64,000 bases of DNA, taken from contig NZ_LRFC01000023.1 in assembly GCF_001619875.1 (NCBI RefSeq), forward strand, positions 496,001 to 560,000, given 5' to 3'. The stretch comes from Fictibacillus phosphorivorans (lineage in GTDB: Bacteria; Bacillota; Bacilli; Bacillales; Fictibacillaceae). Below are positions 55,499 through 64,000 of this stretch, piece after piece. The notes beneath the pieces are model-generated. The model saw only the letters and a program-made list of their open reading frames with translations. It did no database searches and was not told the origin of the DNA. The position numbers and the translations under genes are program-made. Each line of letters opens with the position of its first letter. Position 1 is the stretch's first letter.

Positions 55499-56080
55499 TT
55501 ACTCGTGCTCTTTTTTCAACTGACCTATCTGTTTCATTATAAGCTCTGTCGCATCTTTAGCGGAAGCTTTTTGCTCCCGAAAATGTGTAAAGTCTATCGG
55601 TTTCCCAAATACGATCTTTAGACTTTTTCCTTTTTGGTATTCCCCGACAATCGCACATGGAACGATGTGTGCTTCAGATTTCAGGGCAAAAAATCCCGCC
55701 CCAGCTAATCCTTCTCCAATTTCACCTGTCTTGCTGCGTGTACCTTCAGGAAATAGGCCGACTACTTTACCTTCTTTTAAAAGATTCATACCCGTCTTTA
55801 AAGCCGTCTTATCACTCATCCCACGTTTAACGGGAAAAGCGTTGATTTTAGGCAGTATATGTTTAAGAACGGGAACAGAAAAAAGCTCAGCCTTCGCCAT
55901 AAAATGTACTTCCCTCGGTGAAGCCACTCCAACAAGAGGAGGATCATAATTATGGATATGATTCGAACAGAGCAGCACACCACCCGTTTTTGGCATGTTT
56001 TCTGCCCCAATGATTTCAGGCTTATACGTTCCTTTAAAATAAGTCCCGCACAGCCATTTACCGAAAGAATAAAGCTTCAT
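55499..56080 (-). CDS. plsC: 1-acyl-glycerol-3-phosphate acyltransferase
   Basis: PlsC makes phosphatidic acid from lysophosphatidic acid. The 193-residue protein has the HX4D motif in CSNHIHNYDPPL, FPEGTRSKTGEI and a membrane-associated N-terminus. ATG 56080 (MKLYSFGKWL) is used. It lies directly after cmk, with two bases between, so it is cotranslated with it. Confidence 0.92.
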   Translation of the reverse strand: MKLYSFGKWLCGTYFKGTYKPEIIGAENMPKTGGVLLCSNHIHNYDPPLVGVASPREVHFMAKAELFSVPVLKHILPKINAFPVKRGMSDKTALKTGMNLLKEGKVVGLFPEGTRSKTGEIGEGLAGAGFFALKSEAHIVPCAIVGEYQKGKSLKIVFGKPIDFTHFREQKASAKDATELIMKQIGQLKKEHE

Positions 56081-56081
56081 A

Positions 56082-56756
56082 TTAGAGCGCCCTTTCTTTT
56101 GCATAATGAAGGATGCTTGAAACTACCTCTTCAATTGACATACTGGTTGTATCGAGCTCAATAGCATCTTCTGCTTTTCTAAGTGGAGCAGCTTCCCTCT
56201 CACTATCACGTTTATCTCTTAAAGAAATCTCACTTTTTAACTTTTCAAAATCAGCTTCGAACCCTTTAGAAAGGTTTTCCTCATATCTTCTACGAGCTCT
56301 TTCTTCAACAGAAGCGATTAAGAAAATTTTAAGTTCGGCATTTGGCATGACATGTGTTCCGATGTCACGGCCATCCATTACAACACCGCCAGATTCAGCA
56401 AGAAGCTGTTGTCTTTTTACCATTTCTGTCCGAACTTCTTGTTGACGTGCTACAAAGGAAACGTTATTCGTTACTTCGCTCGTTCGGATTTCTTCTGAAA
56501 CATCTTTTCCATCAAGAAGAACAGCTTGTCCCTGATCAGTAATAACAAGTTTGATATCAGTATGATTTAATACAGCTTCAAGTGCTTTTCCATCGTTAAG
56601 ATCTGCTTTATTTAAAAGAGCTTTATACGTTAATGCCCTGTACATAGCACCTGTGTCAATATAAATAAAAGAAAGTCGTTCAGCTACTTGCTTAGCTACC
56701 GTACTTTTGCCTGCCCCTGCTGGGCCGTCAATAGCGATTGATAATAATTTTTTCAT
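56082..56756 (-). CDS. cmk: Cytidylate kinase
   Basis: Cmk phosphorylates CMP and dCMP. The 224-residue protein has [35 protein letters not shown] and [12 protein letters not shown] 56756 (MKKLLSIAI) has TAGGAGGAA upstream, better than the start at 56795. Confidence 0.96.
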   Translation of the reverse strand: MKKLLSIAIDGPAGAGKSTVAKQVAERLSFIYIDTGAMYRALTYKALLNKADLNDGKALEAVLNHTDIKLVITDQGQAVLLDGKDVSEEIRTSEVTNNVSFVARQQEVRTEMVKRQQLLAESGGVVMDGRDIGTHVMPNAELKIFLIASVEERARRRYEENLSKGFEADFEKLKSEISLRDKRDSEREAAPLRKAEDAIELDTTSMSIEEVVSSILHYAKERAL

Positions 56757-56801
56757 GTTTCCTCCTACCCGATTCCTATGTAACAATGCATACATAGCAA
56801 T

Positions 56802-56832
56802 AAAAAGCAGGTGAATATCCCCTGCTTTTTTC
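56802..56832. terminator. Terminator between ypfB and cmk
   Basis: AAAAAGCAGG pairs with CCTGCTTTTT around an 8-base loop. T-runs occur on both strands; on the minus strand it ends ypfA-ypfB transcription. Confidence 0.85.
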
Positions 56833-56890
56833 TGTGTTAGAATCTTAAAATATCAGATTCTTTCTATATGTATCTTACCATATATGTTGT

Positions 56891-57067
56891 TTATCGGTCT
56901 ATTGTTTCCAAAGCTGGTCCTTTATCGTTCTTAATGACTCCCTCGTAATAGATGATTTTATTGGTGTACATTTTAAACGAAGGAATTTCTAGTAAAAATT
57001 GAGCTGTAACTAAAAGGATAAAATGAACAATAGCAAGCTGAATCAAAATTCGTTCGAATCGTCTCAT
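56891..57067 (-). CDS. ypfB: YpfB, small DUF5359 membrane protein
   Basis: A 58-codon frame starts at ATG 57067 (MRRFERILIQ) with a single membrane helix (LIQLAIVHFILLVTAQFLL) and ends GPALETIDR. It lies between ypfA and cmk, the place of ypfB in B. subtilis. Its function is unknown. Ribosome binding site AGGTGAAGGAT is upstream. Confidence 0.82.
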   Translation of the reverse strand: MRRFERILIQLAIVHFILLVTAQFLLEIPSFKMYTNKIIYYEGVIKNDKGPALETIDR

Positions 57068-57125
57068 GTAGATCCTTCACCTACTTTTCAGGAATATTTT
57101 CCCCTAAAAGAGATGAATTATCCAT

Positions 57126-57791
57126 TTAAAAAATCTTTGTTTCCTTCTTCTTCATGAGAAGCTGCTGTTCAAAACAAAACCGAATAATATACTGTCTGTC
57201 TTTTTGAGTAATCTGGTCAAATTGAAGCGATGCTCTTTGACGTCCATTCGTGTGACCATCCAATATTCTTAATACGTTACATGGCAGGTCTAAATAAATC
57301 TTTTCACCTGATTGCATCGGCAAAACAACGAGACAATCCAACCTATCCTCATTTTTTACAGAATGATCTAAAGGAAGTGAAAGAAGCATTCCCCCAGCAC
57401 TTAAGTCTAGTACGACTGAATTAAACGGAGAATAAGTATCGTTACTATTGATAACAGAAACATCGAGCATGGTTTCTACTCGTACAAATTCCCTTCGTTG
57501 AATCTTTTGAATTTCTTCTTCTTTTGGAGAAGTAATCATTAATACAGGTATGTTCTCTATCTTTCTCCCCAATAGCTCTGTACGGAAGGTATATACGTTC
57601 TTTTCTTTGTCAACAAATGATGCTTTGAACTGTGTTCCATCAAAAAAATACTCAGTGCGATTCGTTTTTTCATTGCTTGGATAATCAATATAAAGATGAT
57701 CACCCTTAAGGTCATATACTTTACAGCGATATTTATCTTTTTTGTCGGAAAACAAAGGTTCTAAAAATAACAGTTCACCTATTGAAATCAT
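57126..57791 (-). CDS. motI: PilZ-domain c-di-GMP receptor (YcgR-like flagellar brake)
   Basis: The 221-residue protein has an N-terminal YcgR-like domain and a C-terminal PilZ domain with RREFVR and DLSAGGML, the residues that bind cyclic-di-GMP. In B. subtilis MotI (YpfA/DgrA) disengages the flagellar stator upon binding c-di-GMP. The ATG at 57791 follows TGGGGGAAG. It is upstream of ypfB, as in that species. Confidence 0.9.
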   Translation of the reverse strand: MISIGELLFLEPLFSDKKDKYRCKVYDLKGDHLYIDYPSNEKTNRTEYFFDGTQFKASFVDKEKNVYTFRTELLGRKIENIPVLMITSPKEEEIQKIQRREFVRVETMLDVSVINSNDTYSPFNSVVLDLSAGGMLLSLPLDHSVKNEDRLDCLVVLPMQSGEKIYLDLPCNVLRILDGHTNGRQRASLQFDQITQKDRQYIIRFCFEQQLLMKKKETKIF

Positions 57792-57845
57792 TCAACTTCC
57801 CCCATATAAAGCTTTCTTACCTATCTCCCTTATTATGACAGTTAA

Positions 57846-57888
57846 AAAATAAAAGAAAAAGCAAAATTTCAAACTACGAAATTTCGCT
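57846..57888 (-). terminator. sleB-ypeB terminator
   Basis: AGCGAAATTTC pairs with GAAATTTTGCT, followed by TTTTCTTTTATTTTTT on the minus strand. Confidence 0.85.
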
Positions 57889-57970
57889 TTAATTATGATG
57901 TTGATGTAAGAAACAGATTTCCATTGACCTTAAAGCTTTTATAAAGATGCTTTTTAGATAGTTATGTTTT

Positions 57971-59320
57971 TTAAATATCGTTATAAGACGGTTCTGCTTC
58001 TTTCATCTTCTTCACTTCTTCTTCGTTTCCATTCTCTGCATTGATGAATACACGGAACGTATCATCACCTAACGTTCCTAAGAATTCATAACAATACACT
58101 TCTTCGTTAATATCATTTCGAATTAGCGCCTTGCTTATTTCTTTCACTTGGAAATTAGGGTTTAGATTGGTTCTTGCTTCTTTTTCGGAAATTTTAAATA
58201 CAGGAGTTCTCTTGTCTACGTGAGCAAGAAGGAAGTCTGTGCCTTCATACCCCATAATATCACCATTATCTAAAGCTACTTTTACAGAAACAGTTTCAGG
58301 ATAGATTCTCACATCGTCCTGTAGGCGGGCATATGTGAATACCCCAATGTTATCATACTGATCACTTGTTACCATTTCCATCGTGCTTTCCATGTGCTTC
58401 TTCAGGAAGTCTTCTGCTTGCATCATGGCCTCATTTAAAGAGATTTTTGGCTTTCCAACATTACGATCATAAAGAACATAAAGTGGATAACCACCCTTTT
58501 TCGTAAGGTCCATATAGGTTGTACCCTTCGTTTCAGGGTTATAGAGAGTTAACGAATATGCATCATACTTCGCTTCTTTTCCTGTACTTTCTACTGTAAT
58601 TTTCACGTTCTTTTTTAATTGAAAAAAATCGATCGCTATCTTTTTGGCTTCGTCTTTTGAGATCTTTTTTCCTTTTAACTGACTAAGATCACGATCTTTC
58701 ATTTTCTCCATATTTGACACTTCTGTTCCAAAATCCACATCTGTATAGCCTTCAACAGATTTATCAACGGTCTTAAATCCATCAATGATCGTGTTATCCT
58801 CAGGCTGCTTATTGGTAGCAAGAGCCATCTCTACGTCCATCCAACGAAGGTTGTTCTTTTGAGCAAGAGATTCCGTTCTTCTTAATTCGTTTTGAATTTC
58901 TGTTGAATTAGCATACAGTTCTTTTAACGTGTTATATTCTTTATCGGTAAGCGGATTCTTATCTAAGTCACGTACAGCTGCTCGATAACTAAACTCGCCC
59001 ATCTTCGTTAAAAACTCTTCCGTTTTATTAAAAGGAAGCAGTGCTAATGGAAGCTGACCAACATCATTATGAGCTTCTGATGTGAGTCTCCATACTTGGG
59101 CTAATGCCGGAGATAATTGATTTCTTGTATTCATCGCGATGGTTTCGCCGATCTTGTCATGAAGTGAGTCCATATGGAAGTTCAAATCATGGAAAGCGCG
59201 CTGATAGTTATTTTCAGCTTGAAGAAGTACAGCGTTTTTTTCCTGATGTTCACTGTAGCCCCAATAGCCTGTTCCTGCTACAGCAACGAATAACAGTACG
59301 ATTAGGATTGTGCGTATCAT
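57971..59320 (-). CDS. ypeB: Germination protein YpeB
   Basis: YpeB stabilises and localises SleB in the spore. The 449-residue protein has an N-terminal membrane anchor (TILIVLLFVAVAGTGYWGYS), a helical N-terminal domain and C-terminal PepSY domains (SKDEAKKIAIDFFQLKK..., SLNEAMMQAEDFLKKH). It lies 17 bp after sleB, so the pair is a single operon expressed in the forespore. Confidence 0.95.
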   Translation of the reverse strand: MIRTILIVLLFVAVAGTGYWGYSEHQEKNAVLLQAENNYQRAFHDLNFHMDSLHDKIGETIAMNTRNQLSPALAQVWRLTSEAHNDVGQLPLALLPFNKTEEFLTKMGEFSYRAAVRDLDKNPLTDKEYNTLKELYANSTEIQNELRRTESLAQKNNLRWMDVEMALATNKQPEDNTIIDGFKTVDKSVEGYTDVDFGTEVSNMEKMKDRDLSQLKGKKISKDEAKKIAIDFFQLKKNVKITVESTGKEAKYDAYSLTLYNPETKGTTYMDLTKKGGYPLYVLYDRNVGKPKISLNEAMMQAEDFLKKHMESTMEMVTSDQYDNIGVFTYARLQDDVRIYPETVSVKVALDNGDIMGYEGTDFLLAHVDKRTPVFKISEKEARTNLNPNFQVKEISKALIRNDINEEVYCYEFLGTLGDDTFRVFINAENGNEEEVKKMKEAEPSYNDI

Positions 59321-59337
59321 ATCATTTCACCCCTTTA

Positions 59338-60213
59338 TTAGTTACAGAAAATATGCTTTCCAATTTTTTTGATTTGAGGACGTCCCCATATCCAGCCAGA
59401 TGTTGCTGTATCCGGGTTAAAATAATATTCTGCTTCACCGGTTGGATCCCAGCCGTTCAACGCATCCATTACTGCTTTCTTAGCTTGATCATTCGGCGTT
59501 AAGTATATCTGGCCATCAGCTACAGCAGTGAATGCTCCAGGTTCAAAGATAACTCCGGAAACCGTGTTAGGAAAAGTAGCGCTTTCTACACGATTGATGA
59601 TTACTGCTGCTACTGCTACTTGTCCGATGTATGGCTCACCTCTTGCTTCTCCATAAACCGCATTTGCCATCAAGTTAACATCATTTTGTGAATAGCCGTT
59701 AGGAATATTTTTTGCCGGCTTTACTTGTGCAGGCTTAGCTTTTGCTTGCCCTTGCCCTGTACCTTTTGTACCTTTTGCTGCCCCGCCTTTAGTAGCTGTT
59801 CCACCTTTAGCAGCACCGCTTTTTGTACTTTTCTTTTCCCCACCGTAATAAGAAAACTTCTTTCCTGTATCAATTTGCTTATTAACCCAAGCCTTATCAT
59901 ACTTTGAAGCTTTGGCTAACTTATTTTTCGTTGTACCCCCTGCTAAACCATCAATAGGCAGACCAAATTCATATTGAAAGTTTCTTAATGCCCAATAGGT
60001 TCTCCATCCAAAAACACCATCGATGTTACCCGTGTAAAAACCTAGATATTGAAGCCTGGACTGCAGTTCTACTACATCTTCACCCGTAGCTCCTACTTGT
60101 ATGACTTGGTTTGAAAATGCCTGTGCATTATTCTGACCAAACCCAGCTAAAAGCCCAAAACAAAGGGCGATAATAACGAATACTCCCTTTATGTAAGCTG
60201 AATTTCTTTTCAT
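59338..60213 (-). CDS. sleB: Spore cortex-lytic enzyme SleB
   Basis: SleB is a lytic transglycosylase that degrades muramic-delta-lactam cortex during germination. Its 291 residues hold a signal peptide (AYIKGVFVIIALCFGLLAGF), a peptidoglycan-binding domain (about 36-105, GATGEDVVELQSRL), a lysine/glycine/alanine-rich linker (about 128-165; KGTKGTGQGQAKAKPAQ) and a Hydrolase_2 domain with the catalytic glutamate in NAVYGEARGEPYIGQVAVA. ATG 60213 follows AGGAGG. The linker is longer and more repetitive than in B. subtilis. Confidence 0.95.
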   Translation of the reverse strand: MKRNSAYIKGVFVIIALCFGLLAGFGQNNAQAFSNQVIQVGATGEDVVELQSRLQYLGFYTGNIDGVFGWRTYWALRNFQYEFGLPIDGLAGGTTKNKLAKASKYDKAWVNKQIDTGKKFSYYGGEKKSTKSGAAKGGTATKGGAAKGTKGTGQGQAKAKPAQVKPAKNIPNGYSQNDVNLMANAVYGEARGEPYIGQVAVAAVIINRVESATFPNTVSGVIFEPGAFTAVADGQIYLTPNDQAKKAVMDALNGWDPTGEAEYYFNPDTATSGWIWGRPQIKKIGKHIFCN

Positions 60214-60262
60214 GAGAAAGTGAGCCTCCTGTAATTTAATCTCCATTTTCGTGTTATACAGG

Positions 60263-60292
60263 TATCATTTGTAATCTGCTATTTTTTATTCA
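60263..60292 (-). promoter_or_regulatory. Candidate sigma-G promoter of sleB
   Basis: TGAATA (60292-60287) and AATGATA (60269-60263) are 17 bp apart, matching the sigma-G pattern TGAATA-N17-CATNNTA except at one position. sleB-ypeB is under sigma-G in B. subtilis. Confidence 0.5.
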
Positions 60293-60311
60293 GCTTTCAA
60301 AGTCTAATTGT

Positions 60312-60345
60312 CACAAAAAAGAAGACCGGCTAGATACCGGTCTTC
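60312..60345 (-). terminator. prsW terminator
   Basis: GAAGACCGG pairs with CCGGTCTTC, followed by TTTTTTG on the minus strand. Its stem overlaps the last five codons of prsW. Confidence 0.88.
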
Positions 60346-61010
60346 GCTTCAGCATTTGTATAGGGAGTTACCGCACTATTAGCGAGTCTTACTTTTCTTA
60401 AAGCAAACCACCATAAGAAAATCATAAATGGAAACATATAAAAGAAGATGTATTTCGTACTCGATAATAATAAGAAGTTAAAAGTACCATGTAGAATAAC
60501 GGGCAAGAAGAGGGATAAAGAAAGGTAGACCATCTTCTTTCTGCCTGATGAGAACTTACCTTTACCAAGATAAAACCCCATGATTACACCAAAAAGTGCG
60601 TGACCACTTACTGGAAGAAGCGCACGGACCAAGGCCTCTTCAATTCCAAACGTATAGAGATAAAAAATATTTTCTAATGATGCAAATCCTAATGATAGTG
60701 CGGTTGCATAAACGATACCATCATAAGGTTCATTGAACTCTTCATGTAAATAAGCTCCATAGAATACTAAAAACCATTTAAAGAATTCCTCAAGCGTTCC
60801 ACTTACAAAAAAAGCATCAATAAAAGGGGTAATGTTCATTTCCTCTTTAAATCCAAACTGAATCACCATAATTGGAAAGACAAGGAGCACTCCAAATATA
60901 TATACTTTAACCACTAATGATAATGGCTCTGTTTCATATTTATCTTTTAGGTAAAAAAAGGATAATAGAGCAATAGCCGGAGCCACCGCTGCAGAAATTA
61001 CAGCTAGCAT
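60330..61010 (-). CDS. prsW: Intramembrane protease PrsW
   Basis: PrsW makes the first cut in the anti-sigma factor RsiW in B. subtilis, releasing sigma-W under envelope stress. The 226-residue protein has seven or eight membrane segments and the family motifs EEFFKWFLVF, YDGIVYATALSLGFASLEN, and SGHALFGVIMGFYLG. ATG 61010 (MLAVISAAV) is chosen with GAGGCAGG upstream over the ATG at 61049. It is upstream of sleB as in B. subtilis. Confidence 0.93.
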   Translation of the reverse strand: MLAVISAAVAPAIALLSFFYLKDKYETEPLSLVVKVYIFGVLLVFPIMVIQFGFKEEMNITPFIDAFFVSGTLEEFFKWFLVFYGAYLHEEFNEPYDGIVYATALSLGFASLENIFYLYTFGIEEALVRALLPVSGHALFGVIMGFYLGKGKFSSGRKKMVYLSLSLFLPVILHGTFNFLLLSSTKYIFFYMFPFMIFLWWFALRKVRLANSAVTPYTNAEAKTGI

Positions 61011-61102
61011 GTCCTGCCTCTTTTCTACTGTTTTTTTATATCGTAACATGATATTTTAAGAAGTGGAATAGAGAACACTGAGAAATAAGGAGGGCTGCAG
61101 CC

Positions 61103-62071
61103 ATGAAAAAGATTTTACTGATTCATACAGGCGGCACTATTGCAATGGAAGAGAACAAGGCAACAGGCGGTGTTAATACAAAAGAGATACACCCGTTAGA
61201 AGCAACCATTGCTGAACTATCTGATATCGCAGAAATTACTGTAAAAAACTATGTTAACTTGCCTTCTCCTCACATAACACCATCACATATGCTGGAGTTA
61301 GCAAATTTCATTTCGGTTCAAACAGAATCAGATCAATATGACGGAATTGTGATTACCCATGGTACTGATACATTAGAAGAGACAGCGTATGTATTAGATC
61401 TTGTCCTGCAAACCTCAATACCCGTTATCGTGACTGGTGCTATGCGTTCAAGCAATGAACATGGATCTGATGGACCTTACAACCTTATTTCATCTGTGAG
61501 AGTTGCTTGTGAAGAACAATCATTAGGAAAAGGCGTACTGGTGGTTTTTAACGATGAGATACACGCTGCTAAAAACGTAACGAAGACACATACAAGTAAC
61601 ATAGCAACTTTTCAGAGTCCTCAATACGGACCGATCGGAATCGTCACAAAAAGAGGTGTCCTATTTCATCATACACCACTGAAATCCAGCTCATTTCATG
61701 TTAAGAAATTTTCCAAAAACGTTATCTTATTAAAAGCATATGCAGGTATGGACGGCAGTTTGATCAAAGCTGCAACAAACGCTGCAGACGGTGTCGTAAT
61801 CGAAGCTTTAGGACAAGGCAACTTGCCCCCTGCAACTGTCCCTGCATTACAAGAACTCATCGCAAAGGGAGTACAAGTTGTCCTCGTTTCCAGATGCTTT
61901 AATGGAATAGCACAAGATATATATTCTTATGAAGGTGGAGGAAAACACCTGAAAGAACTAGGTGCCATCTTCTCAAATGGCTTAAATGGACAAAAAGCAA
62001 GACTAAAGCTTATGATCGCTTTAGAAAATATGAGTGATCCTAATCAACTGCAGCAGCTTTTCCTTGAATAA
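61103..62071 (+). CDS. ansA: L-asparaginase I
   Basis: AnsA hydrolyses asparagine to aspartate and ammonia in the cytoplasm. The 322-residue protein has the two threonine motifs LLIHTGGTIAM and VITHGTDTLEETAY, and GAMRSSNEHGSDGPYNL. No signal peptide is seen. The ATG at 61103 follows AAGGAGGG. It is transcribed towards ypdA, with which it shares a bidirectional terminator. Confidence 0.94.
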   Translation: MKKILLIHTGGTIAMEENKATGGVNTKEIHPLEATIAELSDIAEITVKNYVNLPSPHITPSHMLELANFISVQTESDQYDGIVITHGTDTLEETAYVLDLVLQTSIPVIVTGAMRSSNEHGSDGPYNLISSVRVACEEQSLGKGVLVVFNDEIHAAKNVTKTHTSNIATFQSPQYGPIGIVTKRGVLFHHTPLKSSSFHVKKFSKNVILLKAYAGMDGSLIKAATNAADGVVIEALGQGNLPPATVPALQELIAKGVQVVLVSRCFNGIAQDIYSYEGGGKHLKELGAIFSNGLNGQKARLKLMIALENMSDPNQLQQLFLE

Positions 62072-62161
62072 CATAATTTTCGAGCTTTGTTTATGTGACT
62101 CGCTTTCTTTAATACAGGTGCGTCACACCTTGCACAAGCAACAATTTTAAAAGAGTGTAAT

Positions 62162-62198
62162 AAAAAACCGATAATCCCTTAAAGATTATCGGTTTTTT
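62162..62198. terminator. Bidirectional terminator of ansA and ypdA
   Basis: AAAACCGATAATC pairs with GATTATCGGTTTT, with T-runs on both strands. The right arm lies inside the last codons of ypdA. Confidence 0.92.
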
Positions 62199-63171
62199 GC
62201 CTTTCTTCAATCGTTTGAGCGATCCTATCACCGTGAAATCTTCCATTTTCAATAAAAATTTCATTCGCATTGTTACCTGCAGCAATAACACCTGCTATAA
62301 ACAGACCTTCAACGTTTGTCTCCATCGTATCTTCTGAAAATAACGGCCGACCCGTTTCACCATCAATCGTCACACCCATTTTTGAGATAAACGTATGATC
62401 CGGGTGATATCCTGTCATGGCAAAAACAGCGTGAGCCGGATGGAATGTCTCACGTTCTAAATCATTAACCAGTATCCCATCTTCTGTTATTTTTTTCACA
62501 GATGCATTAAACGTCATTTTTATACTGCCTGCTTTTACACCTGCTTCAAATTCAGGAAGTACCCATGGTTTGATGCTTTTAGAATATTCACTTCCCCGAT
62601 AAAAAACATGAGGTCTCGCACCTGCTTTTTCCAGTTCTAGCGCTGCATCAATGGCTGAATTTTTTCCGCCGATCACCGCAACATCCAGGTCATAAAAGGG
62701 ATGACCTTCTTTAAAATAATGATAAACGTGAGGCAGGTCCTCTCCTTCTATGTTCATAAAATTAGGGTTATCATAATAGCCTGTTGCGATAACAACCCAC
62801 TTAGCATCGTATAATACTTTCTCATTTTTGTGATTAATCGTTTGTACGGTAAACGATCCATCTGGATTCTTTATTACGGATTCTGCTTTTTCAAATGTCC
62901 GAACATGAAGTTTATTTCTTTTTACCACTTCACGATAATAGGTTAAAGCATGTATTCTTTTTGGCTTTCTCTGTTCATGTACAAAAGGAAAATCACCAAT
63001 CTCAAGCTTTTCACTCGAACTGAAAAACGTTTGATGTGTTGGATATTGATAGATGGTGTTTACCACATTACCTTTTTCAATCACACAATAGGATATGCCT
63101 TTCTTTTGCATTGCCATTGCAGCAGCAAGCCCACAAGGCCCTCCACCAATAATACAAACCTCAATATTCAC
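62179..63171 (-). CDS. ypdA: Bacillithiol disulfide reductase (FAD/NADPH)
   Basis: YpdA (Bdr) reduces oxidised bacillithiol with NADPH, closing the cycle begun by BshA and BshB1. The 330-residue flavoprotein has GGGPCGLAAAMAMQK for FAD, the NADPH loop AVIGGKNSAIDAALEL, and the late FIAGVIAAGNNANEIFIENG. It lacks a CxxC pair, as expected for this family. The start is GTG at 63171. It follows gudB by 100 bp. Confidence 0.95.
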   Translation of the reverse strand: MNIEVCIIGGGPCGLAAAMAMQKKGISYCVIEKGNVVNTIYQYPTHQTFFSSSEKLEIGDFPFVHEQRKPKRIHALTYYREVVKRNKLHVRTFEKAESVIKNPDGSFTVQTINHKNEKVLYDAKWVVIATGYYDNPNFMNIEGEDLPHVYHYFKEGHPFYDLDVAVIGGKNSAIDAALELEKAGARPHVFYRGSEYSKSIKPWVLPEFEAGVKAGSIKMTFNASVKKITEDGILVNDLERETFHPAHAVFAMTGYHPDHTFISKMGVTIDGETGRPLFSEDTMETNVEGLFIAGVIAAGNNANEIFIENGRFHGDRIAQTIEERQKTDNL

Positions 63172-63216
63172 TACTTCACCACTCCAAAAAACTGCTAATG
63201 TTCTTTATTATCATGC

Positions 63217-63252
63217 CAAAAAAAATCTCCTATCATCAATGATAGGAGATTT
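63217..63252 (-). terminator. gudB terminator
   Basis: AAATCTCCTATCAT pairs with ATGATAGGAGATTT, followed by eight T on the minus strand, 20 bp after the stop. Confidence 0.92.
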
Positions 63253-63271
63253 GGTATGAGTTTGCAAAAAA

Positions 63272-64000
63272 TTAAATCCAGCCTCTGAAGCGAGAAGCCT
63301 CAGCCATCTTACGAACACCAACCATATATGCAGCTAGTCTCATGTTTACTTTTCTGTTCATTGCAGTGGTATATACCGTCTCAAAGGATTTTACCATTAC
63401 TTTTTCTAATTTTTCTTCAACTTCTTCTTCTGTCCAATAGTACCCTTGGTTGTTCTGAACCCATTCGAAATAAGAAACGGTTACACCGCCAGCACTAGCT
63501 AGAACGTCTGGAACTAATAGAATTCCTCTTTCTGATAAGATCCTTGTCGCTTCAAGAGTCGTCGGTCCATTTGCAGCTTCAACAACAATCGTCGCTTTGA
63601 TCTGATTTGCGTTCTTTTCTGTAATTTGGTTTTCAATAGCTGCCGGTACTAAAATGTCACAATCAAGTTCTAATAGCTCTTGATTCGTAATTGTATCTTT
63701 AAATAATTTTGTTACTGTTCCGAAGCTGTCACGGCGTTCAAGCAGATAATCAATATCTAAGCCTTCTGGGTCATATAAACCACCGTATGCATCTGAAATA
63801 GCAATGACTTTTGCTCCAGCATCATGCATGAATTTAGCAAGGAAACTTCCTGCGTTTCCGAATCCTTGTACAACTACACGAGCACCTTCAAGTTGAAAGC
63901 CTTTTTTTGCTGCAGCTTCACGTATACAAATTGTAACACCTTTAGCAGTTGCTGTTTCACGCCCGTGAGACCCACCTAAAACGAGTGGTTTTCCTGTAAT
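63272..64000 (-). CDS. gudB: Glutamate dehydrogenase, C-terminal part (5' end off window)
   Basis: GudB/RocG oxidises glutamate to 2-oxoglutarate. The 242 visible codons include ITGKPLVLGGSHGRETATA, the NAD loop VVQGFGNAGSFLAKF, VEAANGPTTLEA and the end MAEASRFRGWI. The frame stays open to the window edge, so about 180 N-terminal residues are missing here. Its position before ypdA fits gudB (ypcA). Whether it is an active or decryptified allele cannot be judged as the relevant part is not visible. Confidence 0.95.
   Translation of the reverse strand: MTGKPLVLGGSHGRETATAKGVTICIREAAAKKGFQLEGARVVVQGFGNAGSFLAKFMHDAGAKVIAISDAYGGLYDPEGLDIDYLLERRDSFGTVTKLFKDTITNQELLELDCDILVPAAIENQITEKNANQIKATIVVEAANGPTTLEATRILSERGILLVPDVLASAGGVTVSYFEWVQNNQGYYWTEEEVEEKLEKVMVKSFETVYTTAMNRKVNMRLAAYMVGVRKMAEASRFRGWI

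Noticed and set aside
1-64000. tRNA, rRNA, insertion sequences, prophage genes
   Set aside because: I looked for cloverleaf-like runs, rRNA signatures and transposase or integrase motifs and saw none; a covariance search would be needed to exclude tRNAs fully.

Overview
The window is a stretch of chromosome from a low-GC, endospore-forming Gram-positive bacterium of the family Bacillaceae. Evidence for this is spoIVA, sleB-ypeB, spoVIF and ypjB, the bacillithiol genes bshA, bshB1 and ypdA, mtrB (TRAP), a b6c-type qcrABC, and a gene order that follows the Bacillus subtilis gudB-ypdA-sleB-cmk-der-spoIVA-hbs-trp-qcr-dapB-cca-pan-dinG-aspB-asnS-dnaD-nth-ypoC block. A Fictibacillus-like genus is my guess from the overall character, not something the sequence proves. 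Nearly all genes lie on the minus strand. Only a DUF421 gene, ypjC and ansA are on the plus strand. I see no rRNA, tRNA, prophage, CRISPR or transposase gene.

Layout from left to right. 1-6.8 kb: a truncated LysM/GH18 spore-cortex glycosidase, ypoC, nth, dnaD, asnS, aspB, ypmB and ypmA. 6.8-12.6 kb: an accessory insertion between ypmA and dinG, with a secreted protein carrying two tandem cyanophycinase-like domains, a P-loop kinase, a DUF421 membrane protein and an AbrB-type regulator. 12.6-24.6 kb: dinG, panBCD, then cca-birA with bacillithiol, methylglyoxal and lysine/diaminopimelate genes (ypjD-dapB-mgsA-bshB1-bshA-cca-birA), and divergent ypjC. 25-32 kb: a zinc peptidase, ypjB, ypjA, qcrABC, ypiF, ypiB and ypiA. 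32-39 kb: an unrecognised amidohydrolase-like gene, then trpDCFBA-hisC behind a TRAP attenuator. 39-46.9 kb: cheR, ndk, a menaquinone side-chain and ring operon (hepS-menG-ubiA-ubiX-mqnA-hepT), mtrB, folE and hbs. 47-60 kb: spoIVA, yphF, yphE, spoVIF, gpsA, plsY, der, yphA, ypfD, plsC, cmk, ypfB, ypfA, ypeB and sleB. 60-64 kb: prsW, ansA, ypdA and the 3' part of gudB.

The most interesting points are these. (1) The trp operon keeps a textbook promoter, a TRAP (G/U)AG-repeat site and a terminator, but trpE is missing: only a 9-codon reading frame with a good ribosome binding site sits where it should be. The neighbouring aroF, aroB, aroH, tyrA and aroE of the B. subtilis supraoperon are also absent here, while mqnA, a chorismate-consuming futalosine-pathway gene, is present. 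(2) Three intergenic regions carry degenerate repeats phased at 20-21 bp. Two of them, 33 kb apart and on opposite strands, share the same unit (roughly ATTAATTTSACNAAT). (3) Two divergent copies of an imperfect inverted-end extragenic element, GTTGATT...AATCAAC, lie beside panB and ypjC. (4) There is a candidate promoter-hairpin-terminator small RNA or attenuator in front of the amidohydrolase-like gene.

Starts were chosen mainly by ribosome binding site and by family length. Functions given for named genes rest on recognising the families by eye; no database search was run.
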